A stretch of 64,000 nt of DNA from Asterias amurensis (GCF_032118995.1 NC_092656.1:18044694-18108693), one strand, 5' to 3'; counted from the first letter of the stretch, positions 1 to 13,004 are shown. A program made the numbers and translations. The notes: generated by a model from the sequence alone, not told the origin.

Positions 1-469
1 AAGATCTGAGAACCCATGAATCACCACTTGGTACATTCTTACAGGCAGGGACTCTTAATAAACAAACTTGCCAATTAAATTGGATTACAAGGTTGTAGGG
101 TTGATATCTACTTGATCTAGTCGCATAGCAGATTGGAAAGATCATACTGTTGTCACAGATGATGAAAGGTTATGCGATTTAGCAGAGGACTGGATACTAA
201 TGCTGTCCACACACACTTGAAATTCCTTTGTATCAACTGTGTTTAGTGTTTGTTGAACCCAGCTCTGAACACAGTCATGACATTGGAATCTGTTATGCAC
301 TCAGTCTACTCTAGCTATTTATAATTCAAAATGACACATCCGAGCTCACTGCTCGCTACTCCAAATAAACTTTGATTGCCCAGGTCAACATGGAATGGCA
401 GGGTCAGTTAGACAGTCACTTGCACAACACAAACTATCGACCCAAAAATGCTTATTATATTACACTAAC
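1..469. other. RASA1 intron at the left edge, no feature seen
   Basis: This lies downstream (minus strand) of the fourth RASA1 coding exon, whose donor GTTAGTG sits at 469-463. I looked for the SH3-coding exon expected next and did not find it, so it probably lies off the window. No repeat family listed below matches this stretch. Confidence 0.5.
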
Positions 470-3400
470 CTGAGCTCATCTGTGTCAGGCACTTTAGTAT
501 AGGGCAAGACAGCCACGACTTTCTTTCTGTCATCAATTAATGGCTGAAAAAATAAGAAAAAACAATCAATCAATTTACAGTATACAACACAGGGGGGGTG
601 AAAAGAAACAAAAATCTAAAACAGGGTGAAATTCTTTATCATAAAAAACTTTTACTGTAGGGCCTATAGAATCACATTTTCAAGAGTTTCCAGAGCGAGG
701 ACCACTAGTCACAAAAGGGAAAGGAAAGGTTGGGGACAGGAGAAGTGAAGGGGGGGGGGTTATAATAAAAAGCTAACCTCAGGGGGTGGCACAGGGAAGA
801 GTAGTCTTTCACTCTTCAGAATGTTGGATACATGTGTGTAATAACCTATCAACTCGGCCAAAGATGGAAACTGACGTCCACCAACGTAGTAATCACCACA
901 CAAAGCTGTAATCCTATAATTCAACAAAAATAAAGAGTAACAAGAGAAAGCCAGCGACATCTTGAAACAGCACAGACATTGGCCCAATTTCATGGCTCTG
1001 CTTACCGTAAGCACAGGATTGGCGCTTACGGAAGCAGGGAATTCTGTGCTTACGGCAAGCCTGTTTCACGGGTTGGCGGTGAATTTTGGCTTCTGCAGGT
1101 GCGTACTCCACGTTACTAGGCATTCTACGCTTACAAGGCTAGCGCAAAAATTCGGCGCTTGCACGTAAACGGGGAATCGTGTTCGTAAGCGCAGAATTCG
1201 GCGGTAAGCAGAGCCATGAAATTGGGCCATTATGAGGTGACGAGGCTCTACATTTTAAGAACTTAAAGACTTGCACACAACACCATTCAGTAACACTCAG
1301 GATCACTGATCAATGTGTTATGTTCATGTACTGTACACAAAAGATACATATATTTATTGCTATCTAGGATGTAAGGATTTTCCCTTTGTTCCTCTAAGTT
1401 AACACTCTCCTTAGACTAAGCCCATGAAAACAATGTAAGGTCATTGAAAATACAATGGATTGCAATGTGAGGATGGCATTTTGTCTCTTTTGTGTTCCTT
1501 TGTTCTACTGTCCCCATTCTTCAGGTAATACCATGTCACCTTACCAATGTATATTGTTGTGCGCATGCATACAACACACACGAATGTACAGTACATGTAC
1601 ATCTTAAACTCCAATTATGCCATTAGAAGCATTGTTGGACATAAATGCTTGTATGAAGTTCATAATTCATTTTAGGTTCCTCAAATGGTTATTGACATTT
1701 TATAATTTACCTTCCTGATAGGAAACTTCATTTCCTTATGTTGTAAAATTATCTTATTCTTATTAATGTTTAAACAAACACTTTCATCCATAACTATTAC
1801 TAAGTGTGCGTGTGTGCTCGTGGGTAGAAATAATGGGGACCTATAACAAGAGAGGACATTAGCGTCCCCTGTTGGCTGAAGGTTACCATTTGAAGATTGT
1901 GTACAAAACCAACGGGTGCCTTTGCCAAAAATTACAAACAAAAGAAGGACAATCGGAGCTCCCCAATTGCAGCTGTCTCTGAACTTGAACATGAGTTTGC
2001 TACATGTACATGAGCTTTAATTTATCTCATAATGTTCTACTGCAATGGGAACAAAAATGTTAAAACCTTTTTTTTTTTTATTATTCGCTTGTTCTGCATT
2101 TTTCTCAGACCTTTCATCCCTCTAGTTTTTGTGTCTTGGGGTAAAGTCCTAACTCAAGTCCCTTTTGGCTCAAGTTTCAGAAAAGGAAATTTTGAGAGAA
2201 AATCTAAAAATGGTTTACATCCAAAGCATTTGAATAGTTACTATGTAGTTCTTTTTCCCTTTTTCATTCTTCATGAGCGCATACAAAATGACAAATGAAT
2301 GATTCAAAACCATCCCTTCAACAAAAATTATAAACCTAAATGAAACATGTCAATCTGAAATCAGTTAAACCATGGAGGAAGGAATAGAAGGAGCTCGAAC
2401 GAAGGGACTTCAAAAGTCGAACCTGCGGTACCGCGGTCGTTTAACAACACCTCGTAATCACCGAAATACCTTATACAGACAATGGGCGACCTGGCGTATG
2501 TGATTTTGCGCATGCGCACTTGGTTCTTCACTCAACCATGGTGTCGTATGTCGTATGGATATAATACAGAAAAACAACTTTTTTGAGTCCTGATAAAAAT
2601 TGTGTACACTTGTGCTCACCAAATCGAAAAACACAATTGAATACCAACCACCCTCGTGTGCTAATACCCAAATTTTGAACCACCGCTAGTGACCGGAAAG
2701 TAAAAAAAAATGAAAAAATATGCCATGATTTTTCAGTGAAACACCACAAACGGTAAATGAAAACGTGTATATTCACAATTCTTGTCTCAAATGATTCAAC
2801 TTTACACGAAGGCAACGGTGCAGAGCGGCGGTACCGCACGTTCTGTACAAAGAAATCTAATCCTGCTCGTTAATCGGCCGTCCAGCTGGAGGTCTCCTAT
2901 CTTTTTCCACTGGTTAGACGGGGGCATTGTCAGGGTATTCTTTTGTTACTCTGCGGTTTTGCGGGTCGTTCGAGCTCCTTCTATTCCTTCCTCCATGGTT
3001 AAACTATCTCAATAGTTTCAATGGTAATAAAACAATCCGAATTAAGTTAAAGCCATTATACACATTAGGTAAACAGTGTTGGCCAAGTCCCACACTTCGT
3101 GTAAGCACAACTTATTTATAAAATAACAAACCTGTGAAAATTTAGGCTCAATCAGTCATCGGTGTCAGGAGAAAATAACGGGAAAACCCACTCTTGTTTC
3201 CGCACGTTTTGCCATGTCATGACATGTGTTTTCAATAAATCCGTAATTCTCGCTATCGAGAAGTGATATTGTTTTAATGTTTTCTCGAAAAGTAAAGCAT
3301 TTCATGGAACAATATTTCAAGAGAAGTCTTTCACCATTACCTTCTGTAAACCCTGTAAATTATTTGTATATCTCTGTGAACTATTTTTTTTTTCTGTACC

Positions 3401-5282
3401 GAAAGTGTACAATGGCTTTAAACAAAACTGTCTTGAAATATTTTCAATGCAAATAAAATAATACAACGTATAATCTGAAGGCAAGTTTGAAGCTGACTCT
3501 CCAAGTGGTAATCACCTTACATGGTTGATCCCAAGTCTTACAGTAATATATTTACTGAAAGTGCAAGTGCAAATTAAGTAGTAGGTAGCGAGTACCTGAT
3601 TTAAAGACACTGGACACTATTGGTGATTGTCAAAGACCAGTCTTCTCACTTGGTGTATCTCAACATATGCATAAAATAACAAACCTGTCCAAATTTGAGC
3701 TCAATCAGTCATCAAAGTTGTGTGCTTTTAGATGGTTGATTTCGAGACCTCAAATTCTAAATCTGAGGTCTCGAAATCAAATTCATGGAAAATTACTTCT
3801 TTCTCGAAAACTATGTCACTTCAGAAGGAGCCGTTTCTCACAATGTTTTATAGGCCTACTATCAACCTCTCCCCATTACTCGTCACCAGGTAAGGTTTTA
3901 TGCTAATAATTATTTTGAGCAATTACCAATAGTGTCCACTGCCTTCAAGTCAAAATGGCATAAAGCTACTTAAAAACAGACATTTCTTAATTTTGTGCTT
4001 AGCACAAATAAACACGATACCAGTCAAAGATTGTCCTTGTGACATGGTTTTTGGCTGGTAATCCTATTTGGGTAAGCATAATTGAGTTGTGCTAAGAATC
4101 GTGTTGTGCTTCAGCAGCTCTATGAAATTGGGCCCAGAGCCATGTCTACTTTGTAGCATCCACATTATTTCATTTATTCAAACTTTCAGTAACTGTAGTG
4201 TACAAGGTCCATGTGTACATTGCACGTGTACATGGTATGTGTATGAACAAATCTAATATACTTTAAAACATAATCATTACATTTTTACTTCCTGCAAACA
4301 GTTTCAACTATACAATTTTGGTTTAAGTGCTTGAATAAAAACACGCGGGAATAAAGAGCAACTTACCCCATAATTTATAATAATAAGCAATGCTGGAAAG
4401 TCTAAATGAGTGTTTTTGGTAGGATTTCTAAATATTTCTAAACTGAGCTTATCTTCAAACATACCTGAAGTGGTTGATACCCTTGACACCAAGATATGAC
4501 AAAACATAGGAACCAGGTCGACGTTCACTCTCTCGGACTAGATAGCTGCCATCTCTAGCACCATTCAGCCTCATCTCAGCAGTCTGCCTATCCATACAGC
4601 CATGATACCACCTACAATCAAACAGTCACACTAATCAAACTTCATATTCAGTGCACATATTTTGTAAGAGCAGTTGTCTATTAATAAGTGAGTGGCAAAT
4701 ACCTTTATTTTTGTTAAATTTAACACAATTTTGAGGTTTTTTTCTGGATGTCCACCAACATCGACTCATCACATAAGCTGTTTGAAGGGTTTGAGGGGTT
4801 TGGATTTATGCCACATGCATTTCTTGCAAGGCATGCATCTTTTGACTTTTGCTTTTAAATTTGTAATGTTTCTTGTGTATAAATATTCTCCTGTGCTTTT
4901 AAAAAAAAAAATTATAAAAGTGTAAATCTGTATTTTAATTGAGTCTCTGGACTGCGACAAACAGATGTTTTTTACAATAAACTAGTAATAATAATAAAAA
5001 AAATAATTTACATGTATATATGACAATGGTAAACAATAGTATGACAGAAGTACAGCACACATTACATTTAACATCATGAACATACTCATTTTGAGGAGGG
5101 GCAGCCACACTTCCATCCACCACTGTAGCATCAGGCTTTTCTGTCTCTGCATACGCATCAAATGGATCAAACTCATCATGGATGTTTAGGTTCTGCATAT
5201 CTTCTACACTCTGGTTGGTTGTTGAGGTTCCTAGAAGTCTAGTTCGACTGTCACTTGACACAGAGCCAGAGGATGTTGCCAT
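470..5282 (-). CDS. RASA1: Ras GTPase-activating protein 1 (RASA1/p120RasGAP), N-terminal part, 4 exons
   Basis: RASA1 switches off Ras by GTP hydrolysis and uses SH2-SH3-SH2 domains to reach phosphotyrosine partners. Coding exons on the minus strand: 5282-5086, 4611-4465, 913-778 and 543-470, all with GT-AG borders and compatible phases. Exon 1 starts at ATG 5282-5280 and gives a 66-residue acidic, Ser/Thr-rich leader, much shorter than the vertebrate one (about 180 residues). Exons 2-3 encode a complete first SH2 domain: WYHG at the start, GSYLVRES with the phosphotyrosine-binding arginine, the NHFR strand across the splice, then CGDYYVGG and GYYTHVSNILKSERLL. Exon 4 begins the linker to SH3, with LPYTKVPDTDEL, which is near-identical to vertebrate RASA1. 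The SH3, second SH2, PH, C2 and GAP domains are outside the window. The start is the only in-frame ATG before the acidic leader. The assignment rests on recalled family similarity. Confidence 0.93.
981..1228. mobile_element. Harbinger-like MITE, about 250 bp
   Basis: Terminal inverted repeats start GGCCCAATTTCATGGCTCTG and the right end is its reverse complement, for about 25 bp. A 3-bp direct repeat ATT flanks it (978-980, 1229-1231). Inner sequence repeats cgcttacg motifs. No ORF with coding character. It lies in the RASA1 intron between exons 2 and 3. The GGCCCAATTTCA end with a 3-bp duplication suggests PIF/Harbinger, which is inference. Confidence 0.7.
2365..3002. mobile_element. TTAA-bounded inverted-repeat element, about 640 bp
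   Basis: The left arm (2365-2404, TTAAACCATGGAGGAAGG then AATAGAAGGAGCTCGAACGA) recurs inverted at 2966-3002. Both ends carry TTAA, as expected of a TTAA-targeting (piggyBac-type) transposon. The interior shows no transposase-like reading frame. Lies in the RASA1 intron between exons 2 and 3. Confidence 0.7.
3047..3421. mobile_element. Family C MITE, copy 1
   Basis: Family C is a roughly 370-bp element bounded by TTAA, with ends TTAAAGCCATTATACAC and its inverse GTGTACAATGGCTTTAA. It shares internal landmarks: CATGTCATGACA, a short TTCTCG(N)CGAGAA palindrome and TTTACAGAAGGTAATGG. This copy lies in the RASA1 intron and runs opposite to copies 3-6. Confidence 0.85.
3601..3949. mobile_element. 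Family A MITE, copy 1
   Basis: Family A is a roughly 385-bp element with ends TTAAAGGCAGTGGACACTAT and the inverse, ending CCACTGCCTTTAA. A central palindrome lies around ATTTCGAGACCTCAAA, with a perfect stem of about 20 bp. This copy is slightly diverged at both ends. Confidence 0.85.
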
Positions 5283-5556
5283 TATAGGACACAATCAATT
5301 GTGATGAAGTAAAACCTCTCTTCGCTGAAAACATCAAAGATGATGTTCAAGACGTCATCTCTTCAAAGAATTCCTCCCTTTATGTAAAAACAGGAAAATT
5401 AAAGTAAAACTCACTTCCTGCATGGTTTACAATTACCATCATAATTTGAGAATCTAAATAAATGAAGAAAACATCCGGTATTATTATTTAAAAAAATGAT
5501 GACAAAAGAGTCTGCAGGCAGTACAAGGAACTATGGACTAAAGAAGCCTGTAAGGT

Positions 5557-5943
5557 TTAAAGGCAGTGGACACTATTGGTAATTACTCAAAATAATTATT
5601 GCCATAAAACCTTACTTGGTAAAGAGTAATGGGGAGAGGTTGATGGTATAAAACATTGTGAGAAACGGCTCCCTCTGAAGTGACGTAGTTTTCGAGAAAG
5701 AAGTAATTTTCAATTAAATTGATTTCGAGACCTCAAATTTAGAATTTGAGGTCTCGAAATCAACCATGTAAAAGCACACAACTTCGTGCGACAAGGGTGT
5801 TTGTTTACTTCATTCATATCTCGCAACTTCGACGACCATTTGAGCTCAAATTTTCACAGGTTTGTTCTTTTATGCATATGTTTAGATACACCAACTGTGA
5901 AGGCTAGTCTTTGACAATTACCAATAGTGTCCACTGTCTTTAA
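5557..5943. mobile_element. Family A MITE, copy 2
   Basis: Full-length copy with both TTAA ends and the central palindrome (5720-5765). It lies about 275 bp upstream of the RASA1 start codon, so it may sit in or next to that promoter. Confidence 0.9.
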
Positions 5944-6019
5944 GTGTCAGCTGTTTAATCAAGCAGCCCACAAACTACACAATTAGAAAACAACAACAAT
6001 TTTTTCTTGGGTCCTGACA

Positions 6020-6393
6020 TTAAAGATGCTATGTCAGATTTTTGGCCCCAAACATTAAAAAAATAGATTTTTTTGAGTGAATGGTATTTCAAAGAGTATC
6101 ACCCACTCTAACAAAAAAAAAGTTTAACTTTTACTTTTAATGGTCAGGAACCATGACAAAAATTTAAAACGTTCCTTTATAAAATACAATTGGTCACGTG
6201 ATATATTGTCGGGATCCCGACAAAAACTAAGTTTGAGCACTTTATTTCACTGCATAATTGGCAGACTTTTTCGAGCAATGGCTCAAATGAAAGCTTGTAA
6301 TTTTCTCGACCCCCATCAAAATACCTAAATACCTGAATTTTAAATCAAAATTTTGGGGTCAAATCGGCCAAAAATCTGACATGGCATCTTTAA
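6020..6393. mobile_element. TTAA-bounded MITE, family H
   Basis: Ends are TTAAAGATGCTATGTCAGAT and the inverse ATCTGACATGGCATCTTTAA, about 27 bp of terminal inverted repeat. Internal TTGTCGGGATCCCGACAA (6209-6226) is a perfect palindrome. Only one copy was seen in the window. No coding capacity. Confidence 0.8.
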
Positions 6394-7624
6394 TATCCAT
6401 TTGCATAATAAGACTTAGTTCAACACTGCGGGCCATGATTTTTAAAAAGTGGTAATAATTGGGCAAATATTTAGTCATTTAGTCTGACAAAAATGGTTAA
6501 CCGTTAACCCTTTTTGCTTGGTCTGTAACTGTCGGGAGATTGGAGGGTAACTATAGAACTATGACTGAGAGGTTTGTTTCGCTATCACCTCAGCAGGCCT
6601 ACTTAATATATTTATTTTGTTATGAATAAGAAATGCTGGGTTTCAGCATAATCAAATAATGACAAGCCAGCCCCAGTACTTGATCAATGAGTCAACTCAG
6701 CCATGTCAGCAGCAGCGCTGCCAAGCCAAGTGAGTGAATTCGGATCCCTGAATTCAGTGCGGCATGACTGAGCCCAAAATACAGCCAACCAACATGCCAA
6801 ATGGAAACCAACCCCCAGCACTGCACACAACTGTTTTGCATTATACAAAAGAAAATAGGCATTATTGTAAAGTGTGAGGGCCCAGGCCAGCGTGAGTGAG
6901 TGCTGTGATCAATCAAGATTTCGACCATTACTGACACGAATGACTACATATGCACGACATGTAAAATAAATCTGAACAGTTTTTTAACAACATGCATTTT
7001 TGTTAATTTTCACGCACATTATTGTAACGTGGTTTACAAACAAAACACTCAATGCTATCCCTACAACATACCTTAAATTTATTTAGCTAGACCTGGATGA
7101 AAGAACACAATGAAGAGTTGAATATCATCAAAATGTAAAACAATTTACACAATTTCTCAGCGGTGTCGTCTTCGAACAGTGTTTGAAGGTGTGGGCGGCA
7201 ATGTTATGCATAAAATCCGAACCTGCCTGCGTGCCTGCGAACGAATAGCGCCCTCATGTGTTGACCTACATGTCACTGACCCCTTCTCGTCAGCAGAGAC
7301 TGAGAGAGAGATCGCACACACATGGTTTGCTTTCTAAATTCTTGTCTTGATTGTTGACATCGTCTATCCATTATTGTTTTCAGAAAAACTTCCGCGACGT
7401 AACTTGACAAGAAGGTCAGACAAAACTACTAATTTAAAAAGATATTGTATTTTAATGTACAAATACAATTGTGTACGAAGATAAGCTTAGGCCGAATTTA
7501 GATTGTGAAATAGTCATGTGAGTTGAAAAGGCACTGAATGACTGATTCATCTGAAACACTCCGATCTACAGTTTATCTACCTCATCATCTGCACGACAGC
7601 CGTGGAACATTGCAGCAGTGAAAG

Positions 7625-10600
7625 ATGGACAAAGTACAGTTCAATACCGAGGTAATCATTGTTGACAGTTTGTCTAACACTAGTTGAGTTCCAGTTGTCT
7701 TGTCTTCAGCTAGTTGACTTGTCTTCAGTTTCTTAATAAGTTTTGTTTTTCTGTTATAATAAGCACTTTCAGACCTGTTACTTCACGGAGGCAACGAAGG
7801 CGATTGCCTCCGTGTCCCCTGGTCATTGCCTTGGTGCCCTTGAAATGCTCCAATACAAATTTACAATTTCATCATAGGGTGCCCTTTACCAAGAAGAAAA
7901 TGCCTTGGTGCCCTTGCCCTTTAAAAAAACGAAGCATACAGCCCTGCACTTTTGTGTCTGATCTGCACTACAATCAAGCACCCTTGTTATGTACGTACGT
8001 ACCGTCCTCACTAAGGATTCTGCCGAGTACAACGTAAATGTAAACGTCTGCTTCCTAATTTTAAAGTTTTAAGTTTTAACGTTAAAAGGAACGTTACAGA
8101 ATTGGTAAGAAAACAAAATCGTGAAGATCACAGATTTACATAATACTTACCAGTCTAATATAATTATGATGATAGTAAGTAGACTAGAACACATCCCTTG
8201 AAATATTTCTGCCTGAATTGTCGTATTTGATGAGAAATAAATAATTTAACTTTGCGTTTAGAGTTTATCGCTCAGGGAGGGTTACCATTGTCGCAACTGG
8301 AACAGATTGAAGGCCAATGAAACAAATGGTTGAGCTTGGATTAGCATTTGGACGTATCACAGATTAAGAACCAAGGATGTATCCATGTAATGTATGATTA
8401 AATACTTTCACTTGTTGAAGTTTATATCTTGTTGATACAATCACAGGTTGTTAACATGAGGAAGACAGTAAAGACAGTCAAGGTTCTCATCGTGCACTCT
8501 CTCACAAGACAAGTTAAGAAACTTCAAAGCAAAAAGTAAGAAATTATACAGGTATAAATTTACAAATATTAACAAGCATAACAAATTAAGCAAATGTCTA
8601 CATATGTACAGCATGTCATTGTTGTTTGTAATATTGAAACTAGCAGAGTTTAGTTAATTTTATATTGGGTGGCTGGTTTGTAGTTTGACTATCTAATAAT
8701 TATGGATGCGTTCGTTTAGCTTCCCTGGGTCGACCCGGTATGTGGCGGGTTTTTTTTCTAGGACGAACGTAGGTAATTATCTGCACACGTTCTTCCTGGA
8801 AAAAGAAAACGCCACACACCGGGGTCGACCCAGGGAAGCTAAACGAACACACCCAATGAGTTGTAAAATACTATTGTTTGTTTGTTAATGCACTGTTGAT
8901 GACCTGATCAATGCTTACATAATGATCATGTGAAAACGAAGTTGCTTGTACATGTTCAGTAATACCAGATGTGCTGTTGAAATCCTAAACCTTTAAATTA
9001 AACAACGACTTAAACCACTTTCAAGATCTTCACTTTTAGAGTTTATCCTGACATGATGTTGTTGAAAATAATTCTTGATCACTGTTTTACAGAGGGTCTG
9101 AGCAGCAGGTTTTAAAGAACCAAAGAAGAGCAACAAAAATGCTAGCGGAGGTAGAAGCAATTAAAGATGTTCCTCTGGATACATTTACCAAGAAGGCTGT
9201 CACATTCAAGAAAGGTCTTCAGGAAGTTCTCAACAATGTACGTCCAATGAATGAAAAAAAAAGAAGCTTGATGAATTTATTAACACTTCAAGTTTTATCT
9301 TAATTGGATATCTTGTGTAAACATTAGTTTAAAGGCAGTGGACACTATTGGTAATCACTCAAAATAATTATTAGCATAAAACCTTTCTTGGTGATGAGTA
9401 ATGGGGAGAGGTTGATGGTATAAAACATTGTGAGAAACGGCTCCCTCTGAAGTGCCATAGTTTTCGAGAAAGAAGTAATTTTCCACGAATTTGATTTCGA
9501 GACCTCAAGTTTAGAACTTGAGGTCTCGAAATCAACCATCTAAATGCACACAACTTCGTGACAAGAGTGTTTTTTTCTTTCATTATTATCTTGCTAGTTC
9601 GGTGACCGATTGAGCTCAAATTTTTACAGGTTGTTATTTTATGCATACATGTATGTTGAGATACACCAACTGTGAAGAAGGCTAGTCTTTGACAATTACC
9701 AATAGTGTCCACTGCCTTTAAAGCATATTATTAAACAAAACAATAATATCACCTTAATAGTCATTGATTGGCTAGATTTCATAACTCATTTGATCATTTC
9801 GGTTGCAGCCAAAGTCATCTGCTTTGGAGAGAGTAATAGCTCGTTTGATACACCATAGACTCGTCCAAGAAAGAGTTGTCAAATTTGAAGGTAGGTATGC
9901 TTTCTGTACAGTACATCATTTTGAATTTCTCAATTGGTTTATCTATTGTGGTTAGGGTTAGGGTTAGTATACGTTCATTTATATGTGTTAGTTCTTGAGA
10001 TCATGGTCTAGGTCTTAGACTGAAATTGAAACACTTGTTTTTAATTAATTGATTATTATAATGAAATGCCTTTGTTCTTATCAGGTATGGTTACAAAAGA
10101 CCTTCTGCGGACAGGAACCAAGAAATATAGACGCCTTCGCAAGAAGAATTTTGAGGATGAAGCTGATGCAAGAAGGAAGGATGAAGAAGATTATCAAGGC
10201 AGGCTGGAACTAATGATAAAAGCTAAGAAGATCAGAAAGGAGGAGAAGGAAGAGGAGGAGGATGCAGTGTCCAATGAAGATGATGATGAAGGCAGGCTGG
10301 AACACATGATAAAAGCTAAGAAGATCAGCAAGAAGGAGGAGAAGGAAGAAGAAGAGGAGGAGGATGTAGTGTCCGATGAAGATGATGATGAAGGGAGTGC
10401 GAGTGACACAAGTTATGATAATCGATGGGAAGGCTTTAACACTCTCTTGTCAGAAACACCACATGATGAAACAATGCACAAACTTCTTAATGTAGAGCAT
10501 ACTGGTAATGATGAAAATAGTGACGATAGTATAGATCCATCCAATGCAAAAAATCATCAATCAGAGACTGTTCTTCATCCAGGTGGTAAACAAAATAAAA

Positions 10601-11654
10601 ATACACTAACAGGCCCTCAAACAGGAAATATAGACTTGAATACATTGCAAGGGAATGAGAAAGAAGACCTGAAGCAGAAAAACAAACGGTGAGTCAAGTG
10701 TCATTTACTTATAGGTGCACATTGCACATGCACTTGTAAATTAGTATCATCCAGAGGTTCTCACAAGAAAACAAATGGGTCCTCAGAATTTAACTTATTT
10801 TGCTTCTGTCATAATGCAATTTCATGTAAATATTGTAACTGATTGAATATTCATACAACAATACTCAATCCACAAAACCTTCTGGTACTTACAATACATT
10901 TTGTTTCTGAAAACACTGACGCTCTTGAATTATTTACAGGGTTATTTTTCCCGTCGTATTTACAAAACACACTTGATGTTAGAACAATCTCTTTTATCAT
11001 TAATTATTTCTTTCTTCTATTGCATCATTGCAGGCCGCTAGAAAAACAGTCAGATTTACCTCCAGTGATGCTACACAAGACCCCAATGGTTGCCAAGTCA
11101 AGCTCTCTCCAGAAAACCATTTCAACCGATAAACCACGAACTGTCAAGCAAACTCCAATGGTAGACAAACCAAATCCTGTCCAACAAACACAAGTGGAGA
11201 AGTTGATACCCGGAATCAACTTTTTTCCAGATCAAGCTGTCAGAACAGGTAAGTTGTGCTATTCTATAAACCGAAGACATTCAAATGATAAACGGAAACA
11301 GAAATATTAGCTCTCCTATTTAGACATAATCCTTGCACTAAAAATAAAATTATGGCTAATAAAGAATTCATGTGTGTTACATATTTTGTTTTTTGTATAA
11401 CAGGTGCGCCAGGAAAGTCTTTCCACAAAAATACACAGAGTAGACCTCAAAGCAAGCAGATTCATCCATCAGAATGGGGGAATAAACCTTCACATGCTAA
11501 ACATCCCACTTCCACTTCGGACATCAAACTACCTCAGAAGATACCTACTGCTAAAGAACAACTTCATCCATCGTGGGAGGCTAGTAAAAAACGTAAACTT
11601 GAATCTAAAATAGTACCTTTTCAAGGGAAGAAAATAGTATTTGATGAAGACTAA
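7625..11654 (+). CDS. SRFBP1: SRFBP1/BUD22-family protein, complete, 7 exons
   Basis: SRFBP1 (p49/STRAP) binds serum response factor and shares the BUD22 fold of a nucleolar 18S rRNA-processing factor. Exons: 7625-7651, 8447-8535, 9093-9237, 9809-9890, 10085-10688, 11034-11248 and 11404-11654. All borders are GT-AG and phases sum to 1413 nt, or 470 residues (human about 430). The N-terminal half has the family helices: NMRKTVKTVKVLIVHSLTRQ, then KGSEQQVLKNQRRA, then ALERVIARLIHHRLV. Exon 5 encodes a long Lys/Glu/Asp-rich low-complexity region with an internal duplication. The C-terminus ends with the family signature LHPSWEASKKRK followed by FQGKKIVFDED and TAA at 11652. The start is the ATG of a 27-nt first exon that joins in frame. 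An upstream non-coding exon cannot be excluded. It is convergent with MAP2K5 and divergent from RASA1. Confidence 0.93.
8704..8854. mobile_element. Family D foldback element, copy 1
   Basis: About 150 bp, almost entirely two inverted arms: GCGTTCGTTTAGCTTCCCTG with GGTCGACCCGG, mirrored at 8820-8854. Lies in SRFBP1 intron 2. A second copy is at 36241-36393. Confidence 0.8.
9329..9722. mobile_element. Family A MITE, copy 3
   Basis: Full-length copy in SRFBP1 intron 3, about 90 bp upstream of exon 4 (9809). Both TTAA ends and the central palindrome (9488-9536) are intact. Confidence 0.9.
10198..10396 (+). repeat. Tandem duplication in SRFBP1 exon 5
   Basis: A unit starting GGCAGGCTGGAAC occurs at 10198 and again at 10291. 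Each copy encodes GRLE(L/H)MIKAKKI, then a Glu-rich stretch and a (D)EDDDEG end. The first unit is 93 bp and the second about 105 bp, with differences in the Glu run. This alternates a basic and an acidic block twice. Confidence 0.85.
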
Positions 11655-13004
11655 ACAAAAGTAAATCCAGACCTAATGTCATTAAAATGAATACTCCATT
11701 TGAATGTTGTCACCAACCTCTAGAAGCTGTGTACATGGAACAAAGTCAATGAGGCTACATACCAAGCTTACATGTACTGTACATGATGAGTTCAAATTTA
11801 AATGGATGTCTTCAATGGTGTTTCACAAAAACTTCAGAATAACTTCAGTGTTTATTTTAAAATACAGGTTATGTTTTATTGTTAATGTACATGTACCTAT
11901 AACATAATTCCACAGTTTGGTTATGAAGTTTATACATGTATGGTATGCCATCATTACGTTAAGTAATTTAGCAACCATTCTGTACTTTCTAAGATCAGAT
12001 TATTTATTTTGGTTTTTACCCATACACCGACTAAGATCAGATTGTTTTGAACTTCATGCTGTTTATTTTGTGCATTTTAAAAAAATGTTTACATCCCATG
12101 AAGTTGGTTGAATCCATTTTGAAACTCGCCATTTATGTTTAGATGCACAATCTTAAAATAAGTAGACATCTACACAAAGAATAAAATAACATTGTGGGCT
12201 TTAAAACCATAAATAATAACTCGATGGCAAATCAGGTAAATCACTTTTATACACCCACTGTGTGTAATGAAGATGTTTGCAAGTTTCAAAATGGATGTCA
12301 CTAGTTAGTGATGACTTCATGGTCTTGTGCAAAGGCCTGACCCACTATCCAGTCAGTACATATGTGTGGTGTCAATGTAAGAGGGAGTCAATAAATGTAC
12401 CCTAAATCTGATCTCACTCCAACATGCAAAAGTTGGTAGAGAATAATGATGTAGAACAAGTTATTCCTTGCATAGAGTACAACATGTTGTTGTGTAACCT
12501 CCTTTTTCATTTTAACCCAAACTATGCACTCACAATACAAGTACGTGTAATCAGAATTGCTGCTTTTCTTTACAGTGGAAACATCTTCTTTTTTTTTACA
12601 TTATTACATATACATTATCTAATTTTGTGCAACCAACAACCATGATACTGAATGAATATTAAGACTTCAATGCATGCATCTGATATCAACCCATAATGAG
12701 GTAATGGTGTGACATCTGTTGTAAGAGTCCTTATTAAAAACCAACTTAAGTCTTTACAAATATCTTTAATATCAATGATTAAAATGTTCTTGTCAAACAT
12801 GCAACTTTGTAATTGTAATATAACAAGGAGTCAACTGCCTTGCAAATAATCATTATTGAACCGAGTTGATCAACTTCATGCCTAAGATTTACTGACTGAT
12901 GTTTAAGTTAAATTTAAAACACCTTTATAAAGTCAGATTGTTCTCTCTTTGTTGATGCTTGTTTATCACCTGATTAAATATCACCATGAACAAATTATGT
13001 GACC

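Larger units (their letters stand above)
5283..7624. other. Divergent intergenic region RASA1/SRFBP1
   Basis: It holds the 5' ends of two head-to-head genes. Two MITEs (5557-5943 and 6020-6393) occupy its left third. No TATA box or CpG-island-like block was recognised. The 7200-7330 part is the most GC-rich and contains AATAGCGCCCTC, which recurs at 62140-62151 upstream of the right-edge gene. Promoters are presumed here but not located. Confidence 0.5.

Noticed and set aside
1681..1992. 103-residue minus-strand frame in the RASA1 intron
   Set aside because: No family resemblance, lies between exons that splice in phase without it, and codon use looks random.
9345..9712. Recurrent small ORFs with [14 protein letters not shown] or [15 protein letters not shown], seen at many places
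   Set aside because: They all map to the central palindrome of family A MITEs. The similarity is DNA-level repeat identity, with frames broken in many copies.
9951..9971. Three TTAGGG-like units (GGTTAGGGTTAGGG)
   Set aside because: Too short to be a telomere relic. Such triplets occur by chance or from repair.
10194..10409. Serine-rich minus-strand frame opposite SRFBP1 exon 5
   Set aside because: It is the antisense shadow of the Glu/Asp/Lys-rich coding repeat.
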